64,000 nt of DNA from Prorocentrum cordatum (Eukaryota > Sar > Dinophyceae > Prorocentrales > Prorocentraceae). The DNA lies in contig CAUYUJ010000769.1 of the NCBI GenBank assembly GCA_963575745.1, forward strand, positions 524,001-588,000, read 5' to 3'. Below, piece by piece: positions 40,256 through 51,354 of the stretch. The position numbers and the translations under genes were made by a program. The notes beneath the pieces were generated by a model that worked only from the letters and a program-made list of their open reading frames with translations, did not search any database and had not been told where the DNA came from. Every line of letters starts with the position of its first letter. Positions within the stretch are counted from its first letter, which is position 1.

Positions 40256-40820
40256 AAAAACACACACACACACAGTGGGGAAAAACGCACAAAACACACA
40301 CACAGTGTGTGTGTGTGTGTTTGTGTGTTTTTTCCTACAATGTGTGTTTTTGTGTGTTCCCCACAGACTGTGTTGTTTGTCCCACAGTGTGTGTGTGTGT
40401 GTTTTTGTGTGTTTTCCCAACAGACTGTGTGTTTGTTTCCCACTGTGTGTGTGTGTGTGTGCGTGTGTGTGTGTTTTCCCCACAGAGCAGGCAAGAGAAG
40501 GAGGGCGGGGCAAGGCGCTCGTGGAGAGCTCGACCCATCGTGCTCCTCCGAACTGAAGCAACAAAAATGCTGTCGTGTGGCAGGGCAGCCCGACAACACG
40601 GACGTCCGACGTCGTGATGCTTCACGACAAAAAAAACACAAACACACAAAACAAACACACAGTCTGTGGGGAAAAAACACAAAACACACAAACACACACA
40701 CACACAAACACACACACACAAACACCCACCCACACACACACACACAAAAACACACACACACAAAAACGCACACAGTCTGTGGGACAAAAAATCATAGTGT
40801 GTGCTTGTTTGTGCTTTTTT
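40256..40820. repeat. CA/TG tracts punctuated by GTGGGGAAAA and its inverse
   Basis: (CA)n blocks preceded by GTGGGGAAAAA and (TG)n blocks followed by TTTTCCCCACAG alternate at 40256-40490; a (CA)n series with CTGTGGGGAAAAAACAC lies at 40620-40810. The two orientations can pair as long hairpins. Confidence 0.88.
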
Positions 40821-41374
40821 TGGCTCCCCAGAAGTCGGGGCCCCTCCCCTGGGGCCAGCCTCTGATCCTGAATCGTATTCTGACATCTCCAGGGCCTGGT
40901 GAGGGACCCCAGTCCGAAAGTTGCAAAGAGCCGCCCGTCGTGTTTTTTTCTCTCACGACGCGAGGATGCGAGGGGAGCTTTCCCCGATCTCTTTCCAAGT
41001 GCGTTGCACGCTGGTCGTTCATGGTATTACCACTTCTGCTATCCCTCGACTCGCGCTGGAGCTTCCACGATCGGTGCCAAGCGTATCTGGATATCTCTGG
41101 ATCTCGTATGGCTTATCATCTGGATGTACCTTTGTGTGAATGTACTTCGACTTATCTAGCTTGATCGAAGACAAAACCGACACAAGGACGTAATCACACC
41201 GCGATGCATCGGGGATCCCTTGGATCTGGCGGTTCCGGAGGATGAATCGGGCGCCACGGCCGTTCCAGGGCGCTCCTGAACGCTCCGAGGGCGGCCTGGG
41301 ATGTTCTGGAACGGTGTATCCCTTTCCTGGCCCCGCCCTGTGATCCCCGCAAGCCGACTCAGATGGAAGGAGGG
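40821..41374. other. No gene; one dispersed motif
   Basis: 41031-41075 (TCTGCTATCCCTCGACTCGC, then GAGCTTCCACGATC) matches 57557-57600. Otherwise unassigned. Confidence 0.45.
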
Positions 41375-41451
41375 AGGAGGAGGAGGAGGAGGAGGAGGAG
41401 GGGGAGGAGGAGGAGGAGGAGGGGGAGGAGGAGGAAGAAACTTTCAACTTT
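41375..41451. repeat. (GGA)n tract
   Basis: Adjacent to a family B element. Confidence 0.9.
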
Positions 41452-41582
41452 CGACGGTCCGTGCGGATTTCTTGGATGTGCGCCGGCTCCCCCATCCCTG
41501 GCGCGCTCCGCGCGCCAAGGGCGGCGCCCGCGGCGCCGCCCAGGGACCGGTCGCGGATCCAAGAACTCCGCGCGGAGCTCCA
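41452..41582. mobile_element. Hairpin element family B, copy
   Basis: GGTCCGTGCGGATTTCTTGG and inverse CGGATCCAAGAACTCCGCGC; centre CCCTGGCGCGCTCCGCGCGC. Confidence 0.85.
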
Positions 41583-41654
41583 CCACAGTGTATGCTTATC
41601 CCGTGTTCTGCCCCTCGACGACGGGAGAGTCGTCACGCGCTTCGGGAGCAGCAG

Positions 41655-41833
41655 AGGCCTCCTAGATGGGGTCGGAGTAGATGGGGTCGCAGGATCGCAC
41701 CAGTGACGCTGGCGATGCATCGGCGACGCCGGCATGAAGCAAATCGGGCTCCGCATCGAGCCGCATCGTCGATGCATCGGCGATGCGGCGCGATCCTCCG
41801 ACCCCACCTGCTCCGACCCCATCTAGGAGGCCT
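41655..41833. mobile_element. Hairpin element family K, copy 1 (179 bp)
   Basis: Perfect 23-bp terminal inverted repeats beginning AGGCCTCCTAGATGGGGTCG (41655-41677) and mirrored at 41811-41833. The interior is packed with GATGCATCGGCGATGC phrases, themselves palindromic. Confidence 0.92.
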
Positions 41834-42012
41834 ACTGTGCGGGCGCGGCCCCAAGAAACCCTCGCAAGAAATCCAACCCTGAGAACCCGTGAGCGAGGTG
41901 CACCGGAGGGGAAACTTGAGCACCCTGAACGCAGCAGCTCCTTCCGCGGCTGCGGGAAGTCGCCGCGCAGCGCGGGGAGCGAAGAAACCCAGGATACTAG
42001 AAGCAGGCTTAA
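41834..42012. other. Spacer, nothing recognised
   Basis: GC-rich, no frame or repeat identified. Confidence 0.4.
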
Positions 42013-42348
42013 GTCGGGCATGTCCCCCTACAGGGGAATTCTGTGCGTAAGAAAACCCAGAAATCGGCTATACGCAAGAGTGACCCTGGGTAAGAGTGAG
42101 CTTTGGTGCGCGATTTTTTGGGGGCCGCGGGGGGACCAAGCCTGGGCGCGCAAGCAGCTGCTACTGCTCCGCTTTCAGCCATCTGGGGACCCATCTGTGC
42201 CCGCACCAAAGGTCACTCCGGCGAAAGGTCACTCTTACGTCTAGTCGAAAAAAGTACCCCCAAATGCTCAAAACAGTCAAAACATGGTGCCCAGACTATT
42301 TTTTGACTATTTTTGGATACTTCTCCTGTAGAGGGACACGCCCGACTC
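42013..42348. mobile_element. Hairpin element family E, copy 3, carrying an insert
   Basis: Outer ends AAGTCGGGCATGTCCCCCTA and inverse GTAGAGGGACACGCCCGACT. The 336-bp length, against 156-184 for the other copies, comes from a second hairpin element inside. Confidence 0.85.
42074..42238. mobile_element. Hairpin element nested in family E copy 3
   Basis: Left GCAAGAGTGACC, GTAAGAGTGAGCTTTGGTGC; right inverse GCACCAAAGGTCACTCCG, GGTCACTCTTAC. Arms ~37 nt; 165 bp overall. Confidence 0.8.
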
Positions 42349-42726
42349 AAAAGCAGGCCTCCGTTGTCGGTCTGGCAGGCCAGAAACACGTACGTCTGCA
42401 GCGGCTGCGGCGTGAACCTCCGCCGGCGGGCGCCCAGGCGGCGATCGAGGCTCGCCCGGGCGACGGGAGCGGGCGGAGGCGTGCCGGGAGCGCAAGGGCC
42501 AGGCGCGAGAGGCTGAGAGTCAGACGCGGGAAAAAAACACACACGTGGGAAAAACAACAAACGTGTGTGTGTGTGTGTTTTCCCACGTGTGTGTGTTTGT
42601 GTGTGTGTGTGTGTTTCCCCACAGTGTGTGTGTGTGTGTGTGTTTTCCCACGTGTGCGTGTTTTGTGTGTGTGTGTGTTTGTTTGTGTGTTTGTTTGTGT
42701 TTGATGTGTGTGTGTGTTTTCCCACA
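42349..42726. repeat. Spacer, then CA/TG inverted tracts
   Basis: 42525-42726 alternates ACACACGTGGGAAAA and GTGTGTTTTCCCACGTGTG. Same design as 40256-40490 and 48310-48490. Confidence 0.85.
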
Positions 42727-42903
42727 GCCTCGGAAAGAAATAGCGAACACTCATGCCACATTCATCTGTGAACGCCTCCCCCTCCCCCCAACGTTCAAAG
42801 TTGGCGGTGGGTCTGATGAGTTGCACCTCGACCGCAGTCTCCCCCGCGCGTGCCAACTTTGAGTTTGGAGGGCAGGGGGTGGTTCAATAACTGCTTCCCT
42901 CTA
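42727..42903. mobile_element. Hairpin element family F, copy 2
   Basis: AACGTTCAAAGTTGGCGGTG ... GTGCCAACTTTGAGTTTGGA; see copy 1 at 20831. Confidence 0.85.
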
Positions 42904-43333
42904 CCGAATCGGTGGTGGACAAACCTCCCTAGAATAAACCTCCCCTTAATGAAAACTGCCTGGGACCGAAACCGACGGACCTGGACCCGCAAAGGTGACG
43001 GCCGCGACGCTCTCTCGCGAATCGACAACGGCCAATTCGCTAATCGACGTGTCAGGGTAGGAGGTCTATCCACCCCCGATCAGAGAGAGAGAGAGGGAGA
43101 GGCAGACAGAGGTGCACTCCATGCCCAATCGCGAGTTCCTCGAGGAAACTCTGCAGCGCCTCCGAGACGAGTCGGGCCCGTAGAAACACGGGTGGTGACG
43201 GACCGCGTGGTGACCTCGGATTCCCCGACGACCTGCGCTCCGTCACAGCACGGTCTTGGGATCTCGGAGGCCCGGGTCGCCCGAGAGACACCCTCGGAGA
43301 GCGGACCGACTCCCCACTGATTCACCACAATGG
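42904..43333. other. No gene seen
   Basis: Short (GA)n at 43082-43100. Nothing else. Confidence 0.4.
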
Positions 43334-43559
43334 AGGCCTCTTAGATGGGGTCCGAGCGGATGGGATCGGAGGATTGATTGCGCCGCATCGCAAATGCATC
43401 GGCGATGCATCTCCGCTGGATCGTCGATGCATCGGCGACGTTGGCGATGCATTGGCGCCGTCGGCGTGGACAAACATCGGGCTTCACATCGAGCGCATCG
43501 GCGCCACATCGTCGATGCGGCGCAACTCTCCGACTTACTCGGACCCCATGCGAAAGGCC
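43334..43559. mobile_element. Hairpin element family K, copy 2 (226 bp)
   Basis: AGGCCTCTTAGATGGGGTCC at the left and CTCGGACCCCATGCG at the right; interior again rich in GATGCATCGGCGATG. More diverged ends than copy 1. Confidence 0.85.
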
Positions 43560-44414
43560 AAGACACCAGGCCCCCTTGGAGGGCCAGCAGGCTGCGCGGA
43601 TGAGGCTTCCTGCGCCTGCACCGTCTCAGTTTCCAGTTTCCAAAGCTCTAGTGCTCAAAGTGTCGCAAGATGCTCCCAGACGTCTTCAAAACGGCGCCGA
43701 GACATCCCGTCACAGCTCTGATATACAGTGGAGGCCAGTCCACGAGAAGCCTTCCACAGGAAACCCAACCCTGAGATCCCAGGAAGTCCATCGACTTTTG
43801 CTGTGGGGGAGCGCCACGTGTTCCATCGCAAAACCATCGAAAACCGGGTGTTTCCTGGCATGGGTCTCCACTGTCTCCCACTGTGGTAGAGGGGGGGTGG
43901 CTGGCGGCAGAGGGCGAGACCCTTCCTTACGATCGCCGAGAAGAGCGGGCCCCGCGCGCGAGGGCGTGGCCGGTGGCTTACGCGGGCCGCTAGCGCGGCA
44001 CACCGCACTCTGGAAACGAGGGCGCTCACGCACGACCTCACGCGTGCGGCCTGCGCGCGACGCGACACCGCTTTCTTCCGTCGCCCAGATGCAGCGCTAT
44101 CTTTTCCGGCGTTCCGACCTTGGGGCCGAAAGGGGGGTGGGAGGGGGGACGGGGTCTGGCTCCGGACCTCTGCCTGATGCGACTCCTCTTTGCAGCAGTG
44201 CGTCCCGTGGGGGGGGAGGCTCCACTTGCTCCAAGCAGGCGCCCAGCACAGCCAAGATCTACTCCCACGGGGGGGGGGGGCAAGGGGGTGCGAGGGCCCG
44301 CGCCGATCGGGGAAGCAGGGAGTAAGAAAACGATCCGCTGCGGTTTCTCGCGCAATGCTGGTCGGAGTGGAGCTTTACAAAACAAAAACGATCGCAGATA
44401 GCATAAAAAAACGT
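43560..44414. other. No gene seen
   Basis: GC-rich with long G and C runs (44205-44285). No frame shows coding character. Confidence 0.45.
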
Positions 44415-44548
44415 CGAAGGTCCGCGCGTCTCCCAGATCGGCGCTGGACGCCCTCTTCTCTGGCGCCCGGAGCGCGGCAGGGGGCGTGCCTGGAGGCGCT
44501 GCCACGGGGGTGCCGCGCAGATCCCCAGAAGATCCGCGCGGAGCTCTG
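44415..44548. mobile_element. Hairpin element family B, copy
   Basis: CGAAGGTCCGCGCGTCTCCC, GATCGGCGCTGGACGCC and inverse CAGAAGATCCGCGCGGAGCT. Confidence 0.8.
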
Positions 44549-44748
44549 GAGACTTCGTCCTCTCTCCGCCGTCGAGAGGAGAGAGCTCGGGCAGAGCACG
44601 ACGGGGCGTATGGCGACCACGTAGGCCCCCTGGGGCGTATCCCCGAGTTTCTCTCCGCGTCTGAGCAGCCTGATCTGTTTTTGGGCGACTCGGAGATCGG
44701 GACGAGAAATCGCCTGCGAGAGCGCAACAGGCCGGATGTACTTAATTC

Positions 44749-44873
44749 GCCATCGCTCGGACGTCCATTCCCTGTGCTTGTTCTGGCTTCGTGCGTGATT
44801 TCTCCGACCAGTGCTCAAGGATGCTCCTCGAGAGTCCTCGCCGACGGAAGCATGCACACGCCCGAACGATGCC
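44749..44873. mobile_element. Hairpin element family A, diverged copy
   Basis: Left end GCCATCGCTCGGACGT intact, right end ACGCCCGAACGATGCC with two changes. Confidence 0.88.
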
Positions 44874-44980
44874 ACGCCCTCCAGCGCCCGCAGCTCTGGT
44901 AGCAGGAGAAGAAGGAGGAGAAGAAGGAAAAAAAGAGGGGAAGGAGGAGAAGGAGAAGCAGCCTATAAATTTAGTAAAGG

Positions 44981-44983
<3 letters not shown>

Positions 44984-45013
<30 letters not shown>

Positions 45014-45123
45014 TGTATGTATGCATGTATGCATGTATGCATGTATGCATGCATGTATATATATGTATGTATGTACGTATGTATGTATGTATGTATGTAT
45101 GTATGTATGTATATCTATATATG

Positions 45124-45159
<36 letters not shown>

Positions 45160-45439
45160 TGTATATGTATGATGTATGTATGTATGTATGCATATGTATG
45201 CTATGTATGTATGTATGTATGTATGTATGTATGTATGTATGCATGTATGCATGTATGCATGTATGCATGTATGCATGCATGTATGCATGCATGCATGCAT
45301 GCATGCATGTATGTATGCATGTGTGTATGCATGTATGCATGTATGTAGGTATGTATGTATGTATGTATGCATGTATGTATGTATGTATGTATGTATGTAC
45401 GTATGTATGTACGTATGTATATGTGTATATATATGTATA
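44984..45439. repeat. (TATG)n microsatellite, ~455 bp
   Basis: TATG tetranucleotide with interspersed CATG and TATA variants. GA-rich sequence at 44895-44965 precedes it. Confidence 0.98.
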
Positions 45440-45540
45440 CTAGAACCACGCGCGCGCTTCGCGCGCGCTTAGGTTCTGTCGAGTCACAGACCCAGGAATC
45501 GTTGTGAGAAGAAATTGGCGACGCGAAGCGTCGTGGGGGC

Positions 45541-47130
45541 GTCCTTGGACGTCTGGGGTCTCCTGGGGCCTCTTGAGGGGCCTCCTGGGGGCCTCCTGGC
45601 GGCCTCTTGGGGCGGAAGGCTCGAGCTTGCGGTTCGTGGTCCCCCTCTGGGCCCCCTCTTGGGCCCGTCTTGGGGCCCTCTTGGGCCATCTTGGGCGCCT
45701 CTTGGGCCGTCTTGGGGCCCTCTTGGGCTGTCCTGGGGCCCTCTTGGAAGCTTCTTGGGCCGTCTTGGGGCGGTCTTGGGCGCCTCTTGGGCCGTCCTGT
45801 AACGTCGGAAAGCCCAAAAGACAACTTTGTTGAAAATGTACGTTTTACGAAGGGAATGGGCCAATTTTTGCGTCTAGGGGCCCTCTTGGGACGCATGTTG
45901 GAGGCTTCTTGGGGCCTCTTGGGGGCGTCCTTGGACGTCTGGGGTCTCCTGGGGCCTCTTGAGGGGCCTCCTGGGGGCCTCCTGGCGGCCTCTTGGGGCG
46001 GAAGGCTCGAGCTTGCGGTTCGTGGTCCCCCTCTGGGCCCCCTCTTGGGCCCGTCTTGGGGCCCTCTTGGGCCATCTTGGGCGCCTCTTGGGCCGTCTTG
46101 GGGCCCTCTTGGGCTGTCCTGGGGCCCTCTTGGAAGCTTCTTGGGCCGTCTTGGGGCGGTCTTGGGCGCCTCTTGGGCCGTCCTGTAACGTCGGAAACCC
46201 AAAAGACAACTTTGTTGAAAATGTACGTTTTACGAAGGGAATGGGCCAATTTTTGCGTCTAGGGGCCCTCTTGGGACGCATGTTGGAGGCTTCTTGGGGC
46301 CTCTTGGGGGCGTCCTTGGACGTCTGGGGTCTCCTGGGGCCTCTTGAGGGGCCTCCTGGGGGCCTCCTGGCGGCCTCTTGGGGCGGAAGGCTCGAGCTTG
46401 CGGTTCGTGGTCCCCCTCTGGGCCCCCTCTTGGGCCCGTCTTGGGGCCCTCTTGGGCCATCTTGGGCGCCTCTTGGGCCGTCTTGGGGCCCTCTTGGGCT
46501 GTCCTGGGGCCCTCTTGGAAGCTTCTTGGGCCGTCTTGGGGCGGTCTTGGGCGCCTCTTGGGCCGTCCTGTAACGTCGGAAAGCCCAAAAGGCGACTTTG
46601 TTGAAAATGTACGTTTTACGAAGGGAATGGGCCAATTTTTGCGTCTAGGGGCCCTCTTGGGACGCATGTTGGAGGCTTCTTGGGGCCTCTTGGGGGCGTC
46701 CTTGGACGTCTGGGGTCTCCTGGGGCCTCTTGAGGGGCCTCCTGGGGGCCTCCTGGCGGCCTCTTGGGGCGGAAGGCTCGAGCTTGCGGTTCGTGGTCCC
46801 CCTCTGGGCCCCCTCTTGGGCCCGTCTTGGGGCCCTCTTGGGCCATCTTGGGCGCCTCTTGGGCCGTCTTGGGGCCCTCTTGGGCTGTCCTGGGGCCCTC
46901 TGGGAAGCTTCTTGGGCCGTCTTGGGGCGGTCTTGGGCGCCTCTTGGGCCGTCCTGTAACGTCGGAAAGCCCAAAAGGCGACTTTGTTGAAAATGTACGT
47001 TTTACGAAGGGAATGGGCCAATTTTTGCGTCTAGGGGCCCTCTTGGGACGCATGTTGGAGGCTTCTTTGGGCCTCTTGGGGGCGTCCTTGGACGTCTGGA
47101 GGCCATCTTCAGCATCTCGGAGCCCTCTTG
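45541..47130 (+). repeat. 386-bp satellite, four full units plus a partial
   Basis: GTCCTTGGACGTCTGGGGTC starts at 45541, 45927, 46312, 46698 and 47084 (last unit diverges after ~47100). Units look nearly identical. Each has a unique-looking part (TTGTTGAAAATGTACGTTTT, ACGAAGGGAATGGG) and a part built of short GTCTTGGGGCCCTC-type subunits. Open frames on both strands cross units only because stops are rare in the subunits; a third-frame shift occurs where one unit is 385 bp. Confidence 0.97.
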
Positions 47131-47506
47131 GAGGCCTCTTGGAAACTTCTTGGGCCGTCTTGGGCGCTCCTGGGGCCGTCTTGTCTGACCGGGGAGGCCT
47201 CCGGCAAGCCCCGACGAGCCTCCGGGCCCCCCGGGGTGCACATTTGTGGTCGAGGTCCCTGCCCCGGGCCCCCGGACCCGGTGCGCCGTTATATGTATAT
47301 ATTATCTCTTACCGGATATTGCAGAGAACGCAATTGTAGTTCGGGCCGCCGGGCGGGGGCGGAGGCCGGGCGGGGGGCGCCAGCAGTGCTCCGCCGGCAG
47401 GCAGGCGGACTCGTCCCCCGCCTGCCGCAGCGCCTCCGGCGCTCTGCGCGCGCCGACTTCTGACGACCTGCCAGAGCACCCCCACCCAACCCGAAGACCA
47501 GCATTT
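47131..47506. other. Satellite edge and spacer
   Basis: Decaying CTTGGGCC subunits to about 47180, then GC-rich sequence, no gene. Confidence 0.5.
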
Positions 47507-47622
47507 CGGGTTGGGGGGGGGGGGGTATGGGCTCCACATGTGTGCTTTTGTCGATGTTCATTTCGGGTTGGGGGGGGGGGGGTATGGGCTCCACATGTGT
47601 GCTTTTGTCGATGTTCCCCGAC
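47507..47622 (+). repeat. 57-bp tandem duplication with G-runs
   Basis: TTCGGGTTGG, a run of 10-13 G, then TATGGGCTCCACATGTGTGC and TTTTGTCGATGTTC, twice. The G-runs could form quadruplexes. Confidence 0.9.
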
Positions 47623-47948
47623 CCCCCCCCCCACTGGAAATGGTGGGCAAATGGAGGCCTTCGGGTTGGGTTGGGGTGATTCGGTGGGTGGTGATCAACG
47701 GCACCGTAACGGGTACCTACTAACGGGTACTTTGAATCTTTGCCGAAAGTTGCCACTCTAGGGCCTTTTTCTTGCATTGCAGCTTTGCCCACATCGGGAA
47801 GGGCTGGGTTCGCTGGGTCACTGGCCAAAGTACCCGTTAGTGGAGTCCCCGTTTGAGGGGCGCTGAGGTGAACTTCGGCCCCCGCGCCGGAGGCCGCTCG
47901 GGGCCGAGGTCTTCGGAGGCCTTCGCTGGGCCTCGGCGGCTCGTCCTG
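47623..47948. other. No gene seen
   Basis: Direct GTACCCGTTAGT/AACGGGTAC motifs near 47707 and 47828 are inverted relative to each other. Confidence 0.4.
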
Positions 47949-48222
47949 GCCGTCGCTCGGGCGGCCCCTCCCCGTGCACTTTTGTCGGTCTCGTGCGTGC
48001 GTTTTGGTTGCTCGAGGGTCCAGGATGGTCCAGGATGGTTTTTTGTTTTGGTCCAGGATGGCCCTCGATGGTTTTTCGTTGCTCGATGGTCCAGGATGGT
48101 CCTCGATGGTTTTTTGCTGCTCGATGGTCCAGGGTGGTCCTCGATGGTTTCTTGTTGCTCGATGGTCCAGGATGGTCCTCGGTGGTTCTCGCCGAGGAGA
48201 CCTGCACACGCCCGAGCGATGA
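47949..48222. mobile_element. Hairpin element family A, internally expanded copy
   Basis: Ends GCCGTCGCTCGGGCGG and CACGCCCGAGCGATGAT. The interior is enlarged by about four copies of a ~45-bp unit (GCTCGATGGTCCAGGATGGT, CCTCGATGGTTTTTTG), bringing it to 274 bp. Confidence 0.8.
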
Positions 48223-48500
48223 TCCAAGCGTCCCGAGCGGCCGCCGGAGGCCCCAGCTGTGGCCCGGGCTGGAAGCCGCACGCAGCGACAGGGGGCGGGG
48301 CGAGGGGGGAGCGAGAAAACACACACTGTGAGGAAAAAAGCACACAACAAACACACACGTGGGAAAACATACACACTGTGGGAAACAACACACACACACA
48401 CACACTGTGGGAAAACATACACACACAACACACACACACAATATGTGGAAAAAACACACACACATATACACTGTGTTTTTTCCCACAGGCGGGGCAGATG
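48223..48500. repeat. CA/TG tract with GTGGGAAAACA motif
   Basis: 48310-48490; last segment ends ACACTGTGTTTTTTCCCACAG. Confidence 0.85.
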
Positions 48501-49784
48501 GGGGAACGAACGGATCGGGGTGGAAGCTTTCCCTTGTGGGGATTCGCCAGGAGCTTCCCGTAGAAACGGGAAGGGGTCGCAGGAGCGTCCCACAGAAGGG
48601 GCGGAGAGCCTGGGAGCACCTGGTCGAGATCGCCTGGTCCAGCAACCATGTCGCCTGAGACTCGCTTACGAATGATTCCGGAATCTCGCACTCGCCTCGA
48701 TGCTGGCTACATGTCTGGTCTGGACGGCCACGGCCCCTGGGTACACTGGCACTGTGGTGTACACGGCAGCTCTGTCACCCCGGTCCCCTGTACCGGACCT
48801 CCTACTCCTCGACCCGCCTCTTCACCCTTGCTGTAATGAGATTACTCTGCTGGAATAACTTCGCAGGCCTCCAGGAGGCCCGGGGGGGGGGAGGGAGGGA
48901 GGGGGAGGTGGGAGGGGAGGCGAGGGGAGTGGGGGAGTTTTTTTTTGTTGTAGGAGCGTCGGATTTCAAGGACGACAAAGAACGCCAGCCCTGAGTATAA
49001 ATGGGCGTCGCTGCAGGCGGGCCAGCTTGGGGCGGTGAACCGAGAGCGCCGCTCCTGAGCAAAAAAACACCGACCAGCAGCGCTGGTTTGGTTGGAAGGC
49101 AGGCTCTCGGCGGCGAGGGGAGTGGGGGAGGGGGGAGGCCCCAGTGTGCTCAAGAAGAGCCCTCCAGAATCGTGCACAGATCGGGGCGGCTCAAAACCTC
49201 GACTGGAACTTGGATGTAAAGTTCCTGCTCATGTTTTGCAGCCCTTCTGGAAGGGAAGGGTTATAATGGAGGAGGGAGGGATAGAAGAGGAGGGAGAGAG
49301 GGCGGGAGGGAAGGAGGGCCGAGGAGGAGAGGACGGACAGAACAGGGGAGGCAGCGAGGATCTGATTTAATGTGAACAAGCGGGTTTGTTTAACCCTCTG
49401 GATGCTCTGGATACTGAAGACTCCGGGAGATCTCTGGGTCTATCATCCCTTTTCTGCCTCCATCCAAAATATTATCTTTCTCCAGCTGTTCATCCCCACA
49501 ATCGTTCTATCACCCGTTCTCCTGGGGTGGGAAAACCGTGGCGAAAACGCCCAGCGTGAACAAGAATCAACGCCCAGCTCTCAGGGTTGGAACTATTTGA
49601 TGCAAGCCTGAGGGAGATGAGAAAACATCCATACCGCTGCTTCACGGGCCTCTCCTGGGGTGCAATCTGACCCTCGGAGAATCCATCCGTGGCGGCTTCG
49701 GCTTTCCAGAACGAGCAACGGTCTCGGTACACATGGTGGACCTGCTCTTGACAAGGAAATGATCGTAGACATATCGACCCTTTA
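48501..49784. other. Gene-free; one inverted 84-bp repeat unit
   Basis: 48665-48760 is the reverse complement of the 38641-39000 repeat (GCACTCGCCTCGATGCTGGC). G/A-rich stretch at 48885-48945. No supported frame. Confidence 0.5.
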
Positions 49785-49975
49785 TTTGACCCTGCACTGC
49801 GCCAAACGCATCGGCCGCGCTGTTTATACGCGCATCCACCCCGAATGTGTCTATGACTGTACGGTACGATATCCGATGTGTCTATAAACGCGTGGGTAGC
49901 GAACGGGAGCGGTATTTGGCACAGGCCTCCAAAACTCGCCGTGTAGAAGCAGGTCGATTTCGCCCTGCAGAAATG
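49785..49975. repeat. Dispersed repeat shared with 2400-2600
   Basis: CACCCCGAATGTGTCTATGA and TTGGCACAGGCC...AAGCAGGTCGATTTC. Confidence 0.65.
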
Positions 49976-50219
49976 GTTTCTCCTCCGATCTCTTTTGTTA
50001 CGAACTCGGTGGCAACTCATGGGGATCTCCCTTACAATTTGGTTGGCCGATGCTAATCGGCGCAATCCGACGCCAGTCAACGCAAACTCGGCGCTGTATC
50101 ATTTATTTCCATTCGCTACTCGGCGCTGAAAACGGGTTTCAAATGGCAGACGAGCGGGAGGAGAAGGAGAAAAAAGGGCAAGGGCGATGTGGAGAAAACC
50201 TGTGGCCCAAACTGCCAAT

Positions 50220-50555
50220 AATCAACTCGAAAAACGCGCAACGGCATGCGCGGGGGAAAATAATTAAAGAAAACAGAGGGGATCAGATAACCGAAACGGA
50301 AGCATAAATGGTAAACTCAACATTCTGAACTATGCGCAGCGACCCAAGCTTCATTCCTGAGCACGAACGAAGGGCTGCGCAAATTTCCGCCCCGAGGTTA
50401 GGTCGTCGACGGCTGTTGCGGAGCACCCTGCAACGTCAACGCCACATTTGCGCTGGCCGACGCCGACCAACGCTAAACCGGCGCTACGTCATCGATTGCC
50501 AGACGCTGCGTGCAAACGGTGCAGGAGGCTCCAATGAGTTGCAAACGAACGATGT
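50220..50555 (+). repeat. ~330-bp dispersed repeat, copy 1
   Basis: Shares CAACxTTCTGAA, GCAGCGACCCAxGCTTC, CCCTGCAACGTCAACGCC and GGCGCTxCGTCAT with 51355-51675, about 80% identical by eye. Confidence 0.75.
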
Positions 50556-51354
50556 CCTGCCCTCCGACCGTGCAGGGCCTCCCGCTTTTCGCCCCCCCCC
50601 CCCCCTCCGCCCCAGGCGCTGCGTGGCCGCAACTGCCGCGGCAGGGCCAGCGCGTCTCAACTGCCGCGACAGGGCCGCGGCGCGTCTCTCGCGGGCAGCG
50701 CCCGCGAGGGGCGCCACCGCACGGCTCCCCCGCGAACGAGGCCGACGGCCCGGCGAGGAGCAAGGAGGGGCCCCGACGCCCTCGCGCCGCGACAGCATTC
50801 GGCGGCGAGCCGAACGGGGGAATGCAGCGGGAAGTGGAAGTGGAAGTGGCTGCATCCTCGAAAGGGGCCCGCGAGGGGCGCAGCGCGGCGCATGGCCGCC
50901 CCATTGTTTGACGTGCTGCGCAGCGAAACCCTCGCCCCTCCACTGCGAAAGGGGCAGGCGTTTCAGAAGGATCGGAAGGCCTCGGGCCTTCTGAGCATTT
51001 GTTTGCTTCTTTTTCAGCGGCGCGAGCTCACGGAACGTAGCAGGTCGCGAAGTCGCGTCGAGGCTGGGCCCGCGCTCGCGCAGGGCACAGCCGCCGACCT
51101 GCGCAGATCCAGGCCAGCGGCGCGGAGGGCGCGCATGTCGGCGTCGCGGAGCCGAGCAACCGTGTCGACGCCTCCCCCGCCAAGCCTGGGCCAGCCCGGC
51201 CTCGACGCACCGAAAAACCACGGTTACTCCAATGCACTCTCACAGCAGGGCCAGGTGGGCGGGACAACGCGCGTCCTGCTGGCGGGACGGCCAAGGGCAA
51301 GGGCACTGTGCGGACAATCGCCGTGGCCCAAGCACCCGAATAAAATCCGGAGGC
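50556..51354. other. Very GC-rich spacer, no gene supported
   Basis: Long frames exist on both strands but have no recognisable domain and biased composition. Confidence 0.4.

Noticed and set aside
45541-47339. Long open frames on both strands encoding LGPSWGPLG or PKRPPRGPQ repeats
   Set aside because: They follow the 386-bp satellite and its subunits, are open on both strands at once, and have no start context or domain.
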